Of a stretch of DNA of 64,000 bases, positions 9,260-17,993 are shown piece by piece. The notes under the pieces were generated by a model. The model did no database searches and was not told where the DNA came from. It worked only from the letters and a program-made list of their open reading frames with translations. How positions within the stretch are numbered: the first letter of the stretch is position 1; each line of letters opens with the position of its first letter. This DNA comes from TMED27 sp041397865 (lineage in GTDB: Bacteria > Pseudomonadota > Alphaproteobacteria > Micavibrionales > Micavibrionaceae): the NCBI GenBank assembly GCA_041397865.1, contig JAWKVT010000002.1, positions 124,001 to 188,000 of the forward strand, in the 5' to 3' direction. Both the position numbers and the translations under genes were made by a program.

Positions 9260-10615
9260 ATGGACGCGCTGAGTGAGGCCTTCGAAATCGAATATCTGAT
9301 CGGCCCGCCTGTTTTTGTTCTGCTGATTTTCCTTGCCTTGCTACTGCATGAAATGGGCCACTACATCGCCGCCCGCCTGTTCCGTATCCGCGTTGAATCG
9401 GTCGTCATCGGCGGCGGAAAAACCTTTAAGCACTGGGATGACCGGCACGACACCCGCTGGTCGATCCGCCGCTGGCCGCTGGGCGCGCATGTACATCTGT
9501 CCTCTTTTGCCGCCCTGCCGTTCTGGCAGCGCTCTCTCACAATTCTCGCCGGGCCGCTCATAAACTTTGCGATCTTGCCGTTCTTATTTTTCGGCTTTTA
9601 CCTCGCGGTGGGCCAGCCCTCAACCCCGCCGGTGCTGGTTGGCGTTGAGACGGGTCTTGCCGCCGATAAGGCGGGCCTTCAGCCCGGCGACCGCTTTCTC
9701 GCGGTGAACGGCGTGCCCGTTTCAAATTTTCAGGATATCTGGCGCATCGCCTATTCCAAAGGCGCAGTGCAAAGCCTCTACACAATCCAGCGCGGAGAAG
9801 AAATTTTCGATCTGCCCTTCACGCCGGGCTGGACGGAGTATAAAGACGAAGACGGCATCACGCGCAAAAACACCCGCTTCGGCGTATCATGGGAACATAT
9901 CCCCTATAAGCTCAGCGCCGTTATGGGTATAAACGGAAAAGACACCCGCGATAACGAGGATCTTGCCCGCAAGCTCCTGCTCAAAAATCTGGATCAAGAC
10001 ATCCTGATCGACCTAAAAGGCCCCGATGGAAAGCCAAGACCTTTTAAGGTTCATTTGTTCGCACAGGTTAACCCGAATCTGGACAACCCCGATCATGATG
10101 ACTACAAGCGCGTTTACCTTGGCACAATTCCCGGTAATATTTATTTACAACAAAGCGTTGCAGAGCATTTTACCGATGCCCTGCGCTATGCTGGCGCCCT
10201 TGTTTCAAACCTCGCAGGTATTCCTTTCCAGCTTTTTCCCATTGACCCGGAGGTAATTAAAGACGGCAACGCCGTCGGCCATCCCGATACGAAAATAACC
10301 AATATTTTCTACAAATACATGCACCTCTTTGCCGTGGCGTCGGTGATCGTCGGTCTGGTAAATCTCCTCCCGCTCCCCGGTTTGGATGGCGGCCAGCTTT
10401 TGATTCAAGGGCTGGAGCGCACAAGGAAACAAAAAATATCACGCAAGGCGAAAGCCAAAATTTTCGGGCTGGTTTTTCTGATTCTATATCTGTCGGTTTT
10501 ATTTACGAATCTGGATAATATTCCATACTACATTGACTCTCGGACGAAAAAAGTCCACGAACTTATAAATAATTCAACATCACTAAAGAAAGAGGATGAG
10601 GCAGGCCATGGCTGA
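9260..10615 (+). CDS. M50 site-2 protease family, RseP-like
   Basis: 451 residues. The HExxH zinc motif is HEMGHY (residues 30-34) in the first membrane helix. A PDZ domain follows at about 120-200 (LQPGDRFLAVNGVPVS), then a second PDZ-like stretch, and the third zinc ligand motif LLPLPGLDGGQLL lies near residue 375 before the last membrane helices. It resembles intramembrane proteases of the RseP/MmpA family, which cleave membrane-bound anti-sigma factors or remnant signal peptides. It lies between gcvT and gcvH and overlaps the gcvH start by 8 bases, an unusual place for this family. Confidence 0.9.
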   Translation: MDALSEAFEIEYLIGPPVFVLLIFLALLLHEMGHYIAARLFRIRVESVVIGGGKTFKHWDDRHDTRWSIRRWPLGAHVHLSSFAALPFWQRSLTILAGPLINFAILPFLFFGFYLAVGQPSTPPVLVGVETGLAADKAGLQPGDRFLAVNGVPVSNFQDIWRIAYSKGAVQSLYTIQRGEEIFDLPFTPGWTEYKDEDGITRKNTRFGVSWEHIPYKLSAVMGINGKDTRDNEDLARKLLLKNLDQDILIDLKGPDGKPRPFKVHLFAQVNPNLDNPDHDDYKRVYLGTIPGNIYLQQSVAEHFTDALRYAGALVSNLAGIPFQLFPIDPEVIKDGNAVGHPDTKITNIFYKYMHLFAVASVIVGLVNLLPLPGLDGGQLLIQGLERTRKQKISRKAKAKIFGLVFLILYLSVLFTNLDNIPYYIDSRTKKVHELINNSTSLKKEDEAGHG

Positions 10616-10985
10616 GCTAAAATTTACCGAAGATCATGAAGCAATTTACGTTGACGGCGATGTCGCATGGGTGGGCATCACCGCCTACGCACGCGAAGCG
10701 CTCGGCGATCTCGTATTCGTGGAGTTGCCGGAAGTTGGAAAGCAGCTCGGCAAAGGTGACGATTTTGCCGTTGTGGAATCGGTCAAAACCGCCGCCGAAG
10801 TTTACAGCCCCGTGGATGGCGAAGTGGTCGAAGCCAACGACAACATGCCTGATGACCTTGAGTTGATCGCCAAAGACCTCGTCGATGGCGGCTGGATCGC
10901 CAAAATAAAAATGAGCGACGCAAGCCAACTCGACGGCCTCATGGACGAAGCAGCCTATAAGGAATATGTCGAAGGACTGGATTAA
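10608..10985 (+). CDS. gcvH: Glycine cleavage system H protein
   Basis: 125 residues from the ATG at 10608 (MAELKFTEDH); an upstream alternative start at 10596 would add four residues without family support. The lipoylation site is Lys60 in ESVKTAAEVYSP. It carries the aminomethyl group between the P, T and L proteins. A GAGGATGAGG ribosome binding site lies inside the end of the protease gene, with which it overlaps by 8 bases. Length and motifs are normal. Confidence 0.97.
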   Translation: MAELKFTEDHEAIYVDGDVAWVGITAYAREALGDLVFVELPEVGKQLGKGDDFAVVESVKTAAEVYSPVDGEVVEANDNMPDDLELIAKDLVDGGWIAKIKMSDASQLDGLMDEAAYKEYVEGLD

Positions 10986-10987
10986 AG

Positions 10988-11413
10988 ATGAAAAAAGTTA
11001 CACTTCTTGGGATACTGCTGTTGACGGCCTGCGCCTCTCATACGCATGAAATACCCGCTGCATATGTAAGTCCCCTACAGTATCAAGACTATAGTTGTAA
11101 GCAATTGGGCGCAGAATCTCAGCGTGTTTCTTCTAGGGCTGAACAAGTAGCGTATGAAGTAAATAAAAACGCAGATGGTGATAGTGCGGCTATGGCCGCA
11201 GGGCTTATTTTATTCTGGCCAGCATTATTCTTTATTGACGGTGACACTCCTCAAGCTCAAGAGTACGCAAGACTAAAAGGTGAATATGAAGCTCTTGAAA
11301 AAGCAGGAGTCCAGAAAAGTTGTGGCTTAGATTATTCGAATAACCCTTTTGCTAGAATCGAAGCTAAAAGAAAAGAATATGAAGAGCAAAAAAAATCAGA
11401 ACTTAATGAATGA
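10988..11413 (+). CDS. Small lipoprotein of unknown function in the gcv operon
   Basis: 141 residues with a type II signal peptide ending in the lipobox LTAC (Cys15), so the mature protein should be lipid-anchored. The region YSCKQLGAESQRVSSRAEQV, followed by a hydrophobic GLILFWPALFF stretch and a charged coiled-coil end (LKGEYEALEKA), matches a widespread but uncharacterised proteobacterial lipoprotein type. The ATG is 2 bases after the gcvH stop. Base composition is visibly more A/T-rich than the neighbouring gcv genes, which suggests later acquisition. No link to glycine metabolism is evident. Confidence 0.75.
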   Translation: MKKVTLLGILLLTACASHTHEIPAAYVSPLQYQDYSCKQLGAESQRVSSRAEQVAYEVNKNADGDSAAMAAGLILFWPALFFIDGDTPQAQEYARLKGEYEALEKAGVQKSCGLDYSNNPFARIEAKRKEYEEQKKSELNE

Positions 11414-11434
11414 ATATTAAGGTAACTAAAAACG

Positions 11435-12718
11435 ATGCGCTACTTACCCCAAACACAAAAATCCCGTGAGGCGATGCTCAAGGCCGTTGGTGCAAGCAGC
11501 ATCGACGATCTCTATATTGACGTCCCTAAAGCCGCCTTTGTCGATGGAAAGGTCAATTTGCCCGACCATCAGGGCGAGTTGGAGATTGAGCGTTACCTCG
11601 GAAGCTACGCCAATCAGAATCAGGCCGCTTCCGCCGGGCCGTTCTTCCTCGGCGCAGGCGCATACTTTCACCATATTCCGGCTAGCGTGGACCACATCAT
11701 GCAGCGCTCGGAATTTCTAACCGCCTATACGCCTTACCAGCCGGAAATCGCCCAAGGCACGTTGCAAATGATTTTCGAATTCCAGACCTTCATCGCCCAG
11801 CTTACAGGTCAGGAAGTCGCCAACGCCTCCATGTATGACGGCGCAACCGCCACCACCGAAGCCGCGCTCATGGCGCTGCGCATCACCAAACGCAAAAAAA
11901 TTGTCATTGGCAATGCGCTGCATCCCGATTATCGCGGCGTCCTCAAATCCTATATGTGGAATTTCGACGGCGAAGTCGAAATCGCAGACGGTGCGCCCGA
12001 CGATCAAACCGCTTGCGTGATTATCCAATCTCCCGATTTTTACGGCGCGCCGCATAAATATGAAGACATCCGCAAAAAATGCGATGAAACCGGTGCGCTT
12101 CTGGTTGTTGTTATCACGGAAATCGTCTCGCTCGGCCTTCTGCCCGCGCCTGTGGAGGCCGACATCGTTTGCGGCGAGGCGCAAAGCGTTGGTGTACCTT
12201 TAAGCTTCGGCGGTCCGTATCTCGGTTTTTTCGCAACCAGAGAAAAATACCTCCGCCAAATGCCCGGACGCCTCTGCGGCATGACCGAAGACGCGGGCGG
12301 CAAGCGCTCCTTCGTCCTCACCCTGTCCACACGTGAGCAGCATATCCGCCGGGACAAAGCCACCAGCAATATCTGCACGAATCAGGGCCTCTGCGCGCTG
12401 GCTTTCACCGTGCATATGAGCCTGCTCGGCGAAGATGGTTTTAAACAACTGGCAACCCTCAACCACGAAGCCGCGTGTAAAACCGCTGACGCGCTAAGCG
12501 CAATCAACGGCGTAAAACTCCTGACCGAAAATTTCTTCAATGAATTCACGGTCGAACTGTCCAAACCTTCAAAGGACGTTGTTGAGGCTCTGGCCGCAAA
12601 AGGCATCATCGCCGGATATGCTCTCGATGATAATCAGCTTCTGCTCGCGGCCACCGAAATGACCACGGATGAGGATATAGCGGCGCTCGCCGAAGGATTG
12701 AAAGAGGCGCTAGTATGA
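11435..12718 (+). CDS. gcvPA: Glycine dehydrogenase (decarboxylating) subunit 1
   Basis: 427 residues; the N-terminal half of P-protein in organisms with the split enzyme. It begins MRYLPQTQKSREAMLKAVGA and contains FLGAGAYFHHIPASVDHI and TPYQPEIAQGTLQMIFEFQT, both diagnostic, plus YDGATATTEAALMA. It pairs with GcvPB to form the PLP enzyme that decarboxylates glycine. It lacks the catalytic lysine, as expected for this subunit. AAGGTAACT upstream is the ribosome binding site. Its stop overlaps the start of the SET-domain gene in an ATGA junction. Confidence 0.97.
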   Translation: MRYLPQTQKSREAMLKAVGASSIDDLYIDVPKAAFVDGKVNLPDHQGELEIERYLGSYANQNQAASAGPFFLGAGAYFHHIPASVDHIMQRSEFLTAYTPYQPEIAQGTLQMIFEFQTFIAQLTGQEVANASMYDGATATTEAALMALRITKRKKIVIGNALHPDYRGVLKSYMWNFDGEVEIADGAPDDQTACVIIQSPDFYGAPHKYEDIRKKCDETGALLVVVITEIVSLGLLPAPVEADIVCGEAQSVGVPLSFGGPYLGFFATREKYLRQMPGRLCGMTEDAGGKRSFVLTLSTREQHIRRDKATSNICTNQGLCALAFTVHMSLLGEDGFKQLATLNHEAACKTADALSAINGVKLLTENFFNEFTVELSKPSKDVVEALAAKGIIAGYALDDNQLLLAATEMTTDEDIAALAEGLKEALV

Positions 12719-13089
12719 TAGAAAAAGTTCGCTGGAAGGACACGTCAGGCAAGGGCCGAGGTGTGTTTGCCCTTGAAGATATTGAGGAAAAGGAGCTTGT
12801 CGAAAAATCCCCCGTTGTGCCGTTTCCAAAATCGGAGATGGATCTTGAAAGGAAATATGAAACTGCTCTGGGACAGTATCAACTTTGGTGGAGCGACGAA
12901 AAAGACAAGGAATGTGCAATCGGATTTGGGTATCTGATGCTTTACAACCATTCGGAAAATCCGAATATAAAGCTGGTCAGAAACTACGAAGATAAAACAA
13001 TCAGCGTGATAGCGCGGCGATCAATTAATATTGGAGAAGAGTTGGTACATCAATACCACTCAGGAACATGGTTTGAGGTTAAGCAATGA
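12715..13089 (+). CDS. SET-domain protein between gcvPA and gcvPB
   Basis: 124 residues. Visible SET features are GRGVFALEDIEEKELV at the N-terminus, YLMLYNHSENPNI (the NHS...PN core that binds AdoMet and forms the pseudoknot) and INIGEELVHQYHSGTWF near the C-terminus (the GEEL.x.Y element with the catalytic Tyr). Bacterial SET proteins of this length are presumed protein-lysine methyltransferases; the substrate is unknown. It joins gcvPA through an ATGA overlap and gcvPB through another ATGA overlap, so all three are probably translationally coupled. Its composition is more A/T-rich than that of its neighbours. Confidence 0.85.
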   Translation: MIEKVRWKDTSGKGRGVFALEDIEEKELVEKSPVVPFPKSEMDLERKYETALGQYQLWWSDEKDKECAIGFGYLMLYNHSENPNIKLVRNYEDKTISVIARRSINIGEELVHQYHSGTWFEVKQ

Positions 13090-14636
13090 GCGCAGAAAGT
13101 AAAATTGTAGAAATGATGGATGAAGCAAAACGCGAAACAGGCGATCGCGCCTTGCATTACGAAGAAAATCTTCTTTGGGAAAAAGAACATAGTGATACGC
13201 CGGGCGTTGACTTTCCGCCCGCTGCGGGAACGCCTTTGCGAACAGGCGTGGAGGCACGCGAAAATATCGGCCTGCCGCAAGTTTCCGAACCTCAAGTCTT
13301 GCGTCATTTTGTACGCATGAGCACATGGAACTACTCCATCGACCACGGCTTTTTCCCGCTCGGCTCCTGTACCATGAAACACAACCCGCGCCTGAATGAG
13401 AAGGTTGCGCGTCTTCCCGGCTTCGCCCAAATCCACCCCATGCAGCCCGAATCTACATGTCAGGGCGCGCTCGGCCTGATGTATGAGCTGCAAAACTGGT
13501 TGGCCGAACTCACCGGGCTTCCCGGCGTTTGCATGGCTCCGGCAGCCGGAGCGCATGGTGAACTGGCCGGGATGATGACCATACGCCGCGCCCATGAGCA
13601 AAAAGGCGAGGGCAAAAAGCGCAAAATCGTCCTCACGCCCGATTCCGCCCACGGCACAAATCCGGCTACGGCTGTGATCTGCGGTTTCGAAGTGCGCAAT
13701 ATCCCGACCAAAGAAAACGGTATGCTCACCGTCGAAGCTTTTAAAGAAGCGCTTTATAAAACCGACCCCGACGGCGCGGATATCGCCGGAATGATGGTCA
13801 CCAACCCGAATACCTGCGGGCTTTTTGAAAAAGACATTATAGAGGTCACAGACTTGCTTCATAAAGCAGGCGGCTATTTCTATTGCGACGGCGCAAACTT
13901 CAACGCGCTGGTCGGGAAAATCCGCCCCGGCGCTTTCGGCGTCGATGTCATGCACATCAATCTGCACAAAACATTCTCCACGCCCCATGGCGGCGGCGGC
14001 CCCGGCTCCGGCCCGATTTGCTGCACCGAAGAGCTGGCCAAATATATGCCCGTTCCCACGGTCCTTAAAGACGACGAAACTTACCGCCTTGAATGGGAAA
14101 ACGACCGCCCCGAAACTCTGGGCCGTCTCAAAGGCTATCAAGGCCAGTTCGGCATGTTTGTGCGCGCCCTGTCCTATATGCTTTCCCATGGCGCAGATGG
14201 CTTGAAACAAGTGTCTGAGGACGCAGTTCTGAACGCCAACTACATTCTGCGCAGCCTCGAACATGACTATCATGCTCCGTTCGCGCATCAAGGGCCCTGC
14301 ATGCATGAAGCCTTGCTCACCGATAAGCGTCAAAAGGAAAAAGGCGTATCCACTCTCGATATGGCCAAGGCTCTTATCGAGCGAGGCTTCCACCCAATGA
14401 CGGTCTATTTCCCGCTGGTTCTACCCGGCACGATGCTGATCGAGCCGACCGAAACCGAAAGCAAAGATTCGATGGACCGCTTCATCACGGTGATGAAGGA
14501 CATCGCGCAGGAAGTAAAAACCCGTAACGATGCGCAGGAGCATTTTCACAGCTTCCCGCATTCATCACCGCGCCGCAGGGTTGATGAGGTCAAAGCTGCC
14601 CGTAATCCGGTTTTGCGTTGGAAAGAGGGGCTGTAA
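13086..14636 (+). CDS. gcvPB: Glycine dehydrogenase (decarboxylating) subunit 2
   Basis: 516 residues; the catalytic half of split P-protein. The PLP lysine lies in INLHKTFSTPHGGGGPGSGP and is followed by the family glycine-rich loop. GSCTMKHNPRLNE, LTPDSAHGTNPATA and GANFNALVGKIRPGAFG are conserved. It decarboxylates glycine and loads the methylamine group on the H-protein. GAGGTTAAGCA is the ribosome binding site, inside the SET gene. It is the last gene of the operon; no clear intrinsic terminator follows. Confidence 0.97.
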   Translation: MSAESKIVEMMDEAKRETGDRALHYEENLLWEKEHSDTPGVDFPPAAGTPLRTGVEARENIGLPQVSEPQVLRHFVRMSTWNYSIDHGFFPLGSCTMKHNPRLNEKVARLPGFAQIHPMQPESTCQGALGLMYELQNWLAELTGLPGVCMAPAAGAHGELAGMMTIRRAHEQKGEGKKRKIVLTPDSAHGTNPATAVICGFEVRNIPTKENGMLTVEAFKEALYKTDPDGADIAGMMVTNPNTCGLFEKDIIEVTDLLHKAGGYFYCDGANFNALVGKIRPGAFGVDVMHINLHKTFSTPHGGGGPGSGPICCTEELAKYMPVPTVLKDDETYRLEWENDRPETLGRLKGYQGQFGMFVRALSYMLSHGADGLKQVSEDAVLNANYILRSLEHDYHAPFAHQGPCMHEALLTDKRQKEKGVSTLDMAKALIERGFHPMTVYFPLVLPGTMLIEPTETESKDSMDRFITVMKDIAQEVKTRNDAQEHFHSFPHSSPRRRVDEVKAARNPVLRWKEGL

Positions 14637-14648
14637 AAAAACAGAACC

Positions 14649-14677
14649 TTGACAAGCTTAATGTATTTTTGTACATA
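14649..14677 (+). promoter_or_regulatory. Probable promoter of the carboxyltransferase-domain gene
   Basis: TTGACA at 14649-14654, 17 bases, then TACATA at 14672-14677, in an A/T-rich gap of 119 bases between gcvPB and the next gene. The -35 is perfect and the -10 is weak, so start-site mapping might shift the -10 by a few bases. It separates the downstream gene from the gcv operon. Confidence 0.5.
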
Positions 14678-14755
14678 AATATTTTATTTTCATAAAGAGA
14701 AAAAACGCAAACGAATAAAAAACAGGCGGCTCTTTGCGTAACAGGGAAAATAACA

Positions 14756-16999
14756 ATGTCAGAATCAAGCATAATGTCTCAGAGACAAGACCCCAATATC
14801 TTTGAATTCAATAACGTTTTCAGGGATGGCGTTCAGTCAAATCTCGGCACGAACCTCCCTGCCGAAGAAATCATTGATATGTTGCTGCATACGAGCAAGG
14901 CTGAATACGCCAGCGTACAGGCTGCCGGCGGAACCTTCATGGATCTGTTTATACGAAAGGGCCGCGATGCCTGGGACGAAAATGACAAGATTTTTGATGC
15001 CTTTAAAGATGTTGTCACAACCGCGCTGATCCGCGGCGATTGCGTTTTGGGTTACGAAAGAAACCCGCAGGACGTGATTGATGCGGTCATCGAAGAACTC
15101 GCCGACCGCGGCCTGAAAGTTGTCACTAATTTTCACGGCATGAACTACGCGCCGATGCAAAAAGGCGTATTTAAGGCCGTAGCCAAAGCCCGCAAAAATG
15201 ATTACGATATAACCGCGCCCAAAGTGCTGTGTATCGAGGACAACCCCAACATTACCATCGAAAACTGTATGCAAGCATTGGCTGAGCAGAAGGCTATGGG
15301 CGCAGATGAAGGCATATACCTCAAAAACGCCAGCGGCAAATGCGATCCTGATTTTGTTTATGAATTGACCAAACGTATCGCCAAAGAATATCCGGGCGAA
15401 AAAATCACAGTGCATTCCCATGACAACCATGGTCTGGCTAAGGCGGTTTACCTGCGCGCTGGTGAGGCCGCCGCAGAAACAAACACGCCGATGGCCTTTG
15501 ACGTTCTGCCGCACCCCATGGCGCAAGGCACAGCCCAGCCCTCCGCGCGCGATGTTAAATTTATGTTTGACTCCCACACTTCGGAAATAGTCAAAGCGCG
15601 TTCTCCGCAATATAATGAAGCCGCGGAAGCGCCCGACTTCCGCCAACAATATGAAACGCGCCATCGTTATGCTGACGCAGAAGTGCGCTATAACAAACGG
15701 GTCTGGGATGCCTGTTATTTGGCGGGTATGGCCGGCGGTGCTATGGCCGCGATTAAAGGCATGGGCATTCCCAAGAGCGTTAAAACAGCTATGAAACTTG
15801 ATGATGAAGACGCGGCCTTTGCCGCTGTCGCAGGGATCGAGGCTGATGTAAAAGCCCAGCTTGGCTACCCGACCAGCGTTACGCCGTATCAGAAAATGAT
15901 GGACGAAATGTCGGGTTTCGAAGCCGTTTGGCGCACAATGACGAACGGGCAGGTCGCCGAATATTGTGCGGCCATGAAGCTGGACACGGCCATTGTGGAG
16001 GAAGGTGATCCAAAAGTGCAATACACGCCGTTTTCCCGTATAACAGGCAGCGTGGTAAATTATCTGACCGGAGGGCTGGGTGATGTTCCGCCTTTGGCCA
16101 ATCCGAAACTGCTTGATGCCGCGTTCAAGGCGAAAAATCTGGAAAAGCATCCGGAATTCATCCAGGCGGATAAATTGCCGCCAAAAATGGCAGAAACACA
16201 AGAGCGCTTGCAAGAAGCCGGGGTTGAAAGCCCGTCTCAGGCCGATGTGGCTCTGGCTGCCATGTTCGGCAAAGGTGGCTTTGATCATGTCATAAAAAAA
16301 GCGCAAGGGCTTTTGGAACCGCAAGGCCAGCCTGAATGGCCCAGATACCTGCCGGAAAACCCTGAAAAAAATCAAAGACCCGCATCCGATAACGCGGTTT
16401 TCTGTATCCGTAGTGTGGCCATGGCCCTGGGCGGCCCCGCTGAACTGGAGCGTCTTTCACAAGCCGTAACTGAACTTCAAAAGCATAAGGATGGCTTTTA
16501 CAAAACTCAAATGGGGCCATGCGGTTTCTATCAAAGATCTTCACAGGGTAAAAATGTAACCGGCGAATTCTCCGGCGCGGGGGCAGGCGTGAAGTCAGAC
16601 CCTCAATTTTTAGCGCAGATTCACGAGGGTTTAAGGCAGCAGGCGCAGCAAGAGGTGCAGGAATTTATAAATGCCATGCCTTCCAGATTCAGGGAATATG
16701 GTTTTACGCCTAATCAGGCTATGGCCGCATGCTATCAGCATGTTCCAAAACTGTTGGAACAGGTTGTTGAACGAAAAACCAAAGGACTGTTGCAAGGCTT
16801 AATTCCATCCGTTGAAAACAGCGTGATTACAAAAGCCTATGAAGGATATGAGTATGCAAACGGCCATGGTCGTCCCGGAAAATTTAATGGTGCGTCCAGT
16901 GGACAGGGGAAGCATACCCAGACACCGCCAAGCCGATTTGCTAAAAGAGAGTCCGCATGGCCGATTCCTACGGATCCCTCTCAGGCCCTTACAGTCTGA
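14756..16999 (+). CDS. Carboxyltransferase-domain (HMGL-like / pyruvate carboxylase CT-like) protein without a biotin domain
   Basis: 747 residues. Residues about 15-330 form a TIM-barrel like the carboxyltransferase domain of pyruvate carboxylase and oxaloacetate decarboxylase alpha. RDGVQSNLGT matches the DxxQS metal/substrate motif. LKNASGKCDP holds the lysine that is carbamylated in the family (KDMAG position). HSHDNHG gives the HxH zinc ligands and GTAQPSARD matches the TxQPS segment with the catalytic Thr. About 360-540 looks like the PYC_OADA region (LGYPTSVTPYQKMM). The normal C-terminal biotinyl domain with an MKM motif is absent; instead about 190 residues of unrecognised sequence follow. 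A biotin carrier would have to act in trans, or the protein has another role. Confidence 0.7.
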   Translation: MSESSIMSQRQDPNIFEFNNVFRDGVQSNLGTNLPAEEIIDMLLHTSKAEYASVQAAGGTFMDLFIRKGRDAWDENDKIFDAFKDVVTTALIRGDCVLGYERNPQDVIDAVIEELADRGLKVVTNFHGMNYAPMQKGVFKAVAKARKNDYDITAPKVLCIEDNPNITIENCMQALAEQKAMGADEGIYLKNASGKCDPDFVYELTKRIAKEYPGEKITVHSHDNHGLAKAVYLRAGEAAAETNTPMAFDVLPHPMAQGTAQPSARDVKFMFDSHTSEIVKARSPQYNEAAEAPDFRQQYETRHRYADAEVRYNKRVWDACYLAGMAGGAMAAIKGMGIPKSVKTAMKLDDEDAAFAAVAGIEADVKAQLGYPTSVTPYQKMMDEMSGFEAVWRTMTNGQVAEYCAAMKLDTAIVEEGDPKVQYTPFSRITGSVVNYLTGGLGDVPPLANPKLLDAAFKAKNLEKHPEFIQADKLPPKMAETQERLQEAGVESPSQADVALAAMFGKGGFDHVIKKAQGLLEPQGQPEWPRYLPENPEKNQRPASDNAVFCIRSVAMALGGPAELERLSQAVTELQKHKDGFYKTQMGPCGFYQRSSQGKNVTGEFSGAGAGVKSDPQFLAQIHEGLRQQAQQEVQEFINAMPSRFREYGFTPNQAMAACYQHVPKLLEQVVERKTKGLLQGLIPSVENSVITKAYEGYEYANGHGRPGKFNGASSGQGKHTQTPPSRFAKRESAWPIPTDPSQALTV

Positions 17000-17138
17000 G
17001 GAAAATAACTTTTCGCTTCACATTTAAAATCATATGCGTTAAAACTCCTTGTATCCCCTGACATGGAAAGCTCGAAAGCGGCGCATCAAAGCGCTCTACC
17101 ACGAATGTCCGGGACTTGGAAAAAGGATTGAAAAAACG

Positions 17139-17330
17139 ATGGCAAACCCGGTCGAATTTTTAAAGCAGGTTAAAAGTGAAGCGAAAAAAGTGACATGGCC
17201 CTCGCGTCATGAAACAACCGTAAGCACGATCGCCGTGTTCATCATGGTTTTTATCGCCGCCGTATTTTTATATTTTTCGGACCAACTCATCGCGATCATT
17301 ATCCAGTTTATCATGGGCTTTGGTTTGTAA
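17139..17330 (+). CDS. secE: Preprotein translocase subunit SecE
   Basis: 63 residues from the ATG at 17139 (MANPVEFLKQVKSEAKKVTW), with AAAGGATTG upstream. The open frame extends further 5' to 17049, but that part does not look like SecE. The amphipathic helix with KKVTWPSRHET and the single membrane helix (about residues 30-58) are the essential SecE core. It stabilises SecY in the Sec channel. The usual secE-nusG-rplK order follows. Confidence 0.95.
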   Translation: MANPVEFLKQVKSEAKKVTWPSRHETTVSTIAVFIMVFIAAVFLYFSDQLIAIIIQFIMGFGL

Positions 17331-17359
17331 CAGAATTTACAAAAAGAGAGGATTTTAAA

Positions 17360-17896
17360 ATGTCTGCAAGAAGATGGTATGTACTGCACGTTCACTCCGG
17401 CTTTGAAAGCAAAGTGGCCGAAGCCATAAAGGATAAGGCCAAAAAACTCGGCCTTGAGGATTGCGTCGAGGAGATCATGGTTCCGACCGAGGAAGTCGTT
17501 GAGGTTCGCCGCGGCCAGCGCGTCAATGCGGAGCGTAAATTCTTCCCCGGCTATGTTCTGGCAAAACTCGATATGAACGACAATGTCTGGCACATGATTA
17601 AGGACACGCCGAAAGTCAGCGGCTTTTTGGGCGCAGGCGGAAACAAACCTGTCGCCATCACCGAAGCTGAAGCCAAACGCATCGTGCAGCAGGTTCAGGA
17701 AGGCATAGACCGCCCGCGCCCGTCGATTATCTACGATATCGGCGAAGAGGTCAAAGTGACCGAAGGCCCGTTTGCGTCCTTCAACGGTATTGTCGAGGAA
17801 GTGGACGAGGAAAAGGCAAAACTCAAAGTCTCCGTCTCCATCTTTGGCCGCGCCACGCCTGTTGAGCTTGAATACGCGCAGGTGGAGAAGGTATAA
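17360..17896 (+). CDS. nusG: Transcription elongation/antitermination factor NusG
   Basis: 178 residues. The NGN domain (about 1-115) starts RRWYVLHVHSGFESKVAEAI and contains RKFFPGYVLAKLDM. The C-terminal KOW domain includes EGPFASFNGIVEEVDEEKAKLKVSV. It binds RNA polymerase, links to S10/Rho and reduces pausing. The ribosome binding site is AGAGAGG. It is the normal neighbour of secE and rplK, with a 199-base structured gap before rplK. Confidence 0.97.
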   Translation: MSARRWYVLHVHSGFESKVAEAIKDKAKKLGLEDCVEEIMVPTEEVVEVRRGQRVNAERKFFPGYVLAKLDMNDNVWHMIKDTPKVSGFLGAGGNKPVAITEAEAKRIVQQVQEGIDRPRPSIIYDIGEEVKVTEGPFASFNGIVEEVDEEKAKLKVSVSIFGRATPVELEYAQVEKV

Positions 17897-17993
17897 AAAG
17901 CCGGGCCGTAAGGCCCGTCGATAAAAAGTCATCCCGGGCAAAAGGAGCATAGCAACTGATGCCGGGGGATCTTTTAACTTGATTTATGCATTC

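Noticed and set aside
13050..14393. Long open frame antisense to gcvPB
   Set aside because: Explained by the codon pattern of gcvPB; no family features, and the sense gene is certain. The same holds for the long antisense frames at 14837-16375, 25609-27231, 27406-28701 and 57095-58111.
17080..17125. tRNA-like sequence on the minus strand before secE (GGTAGAGCGC)
   Set aside because: It resembles a D-arm, but no matching acceptor stem, anticodon arm or T-arm (GGTTCGAATCC type) can be found.
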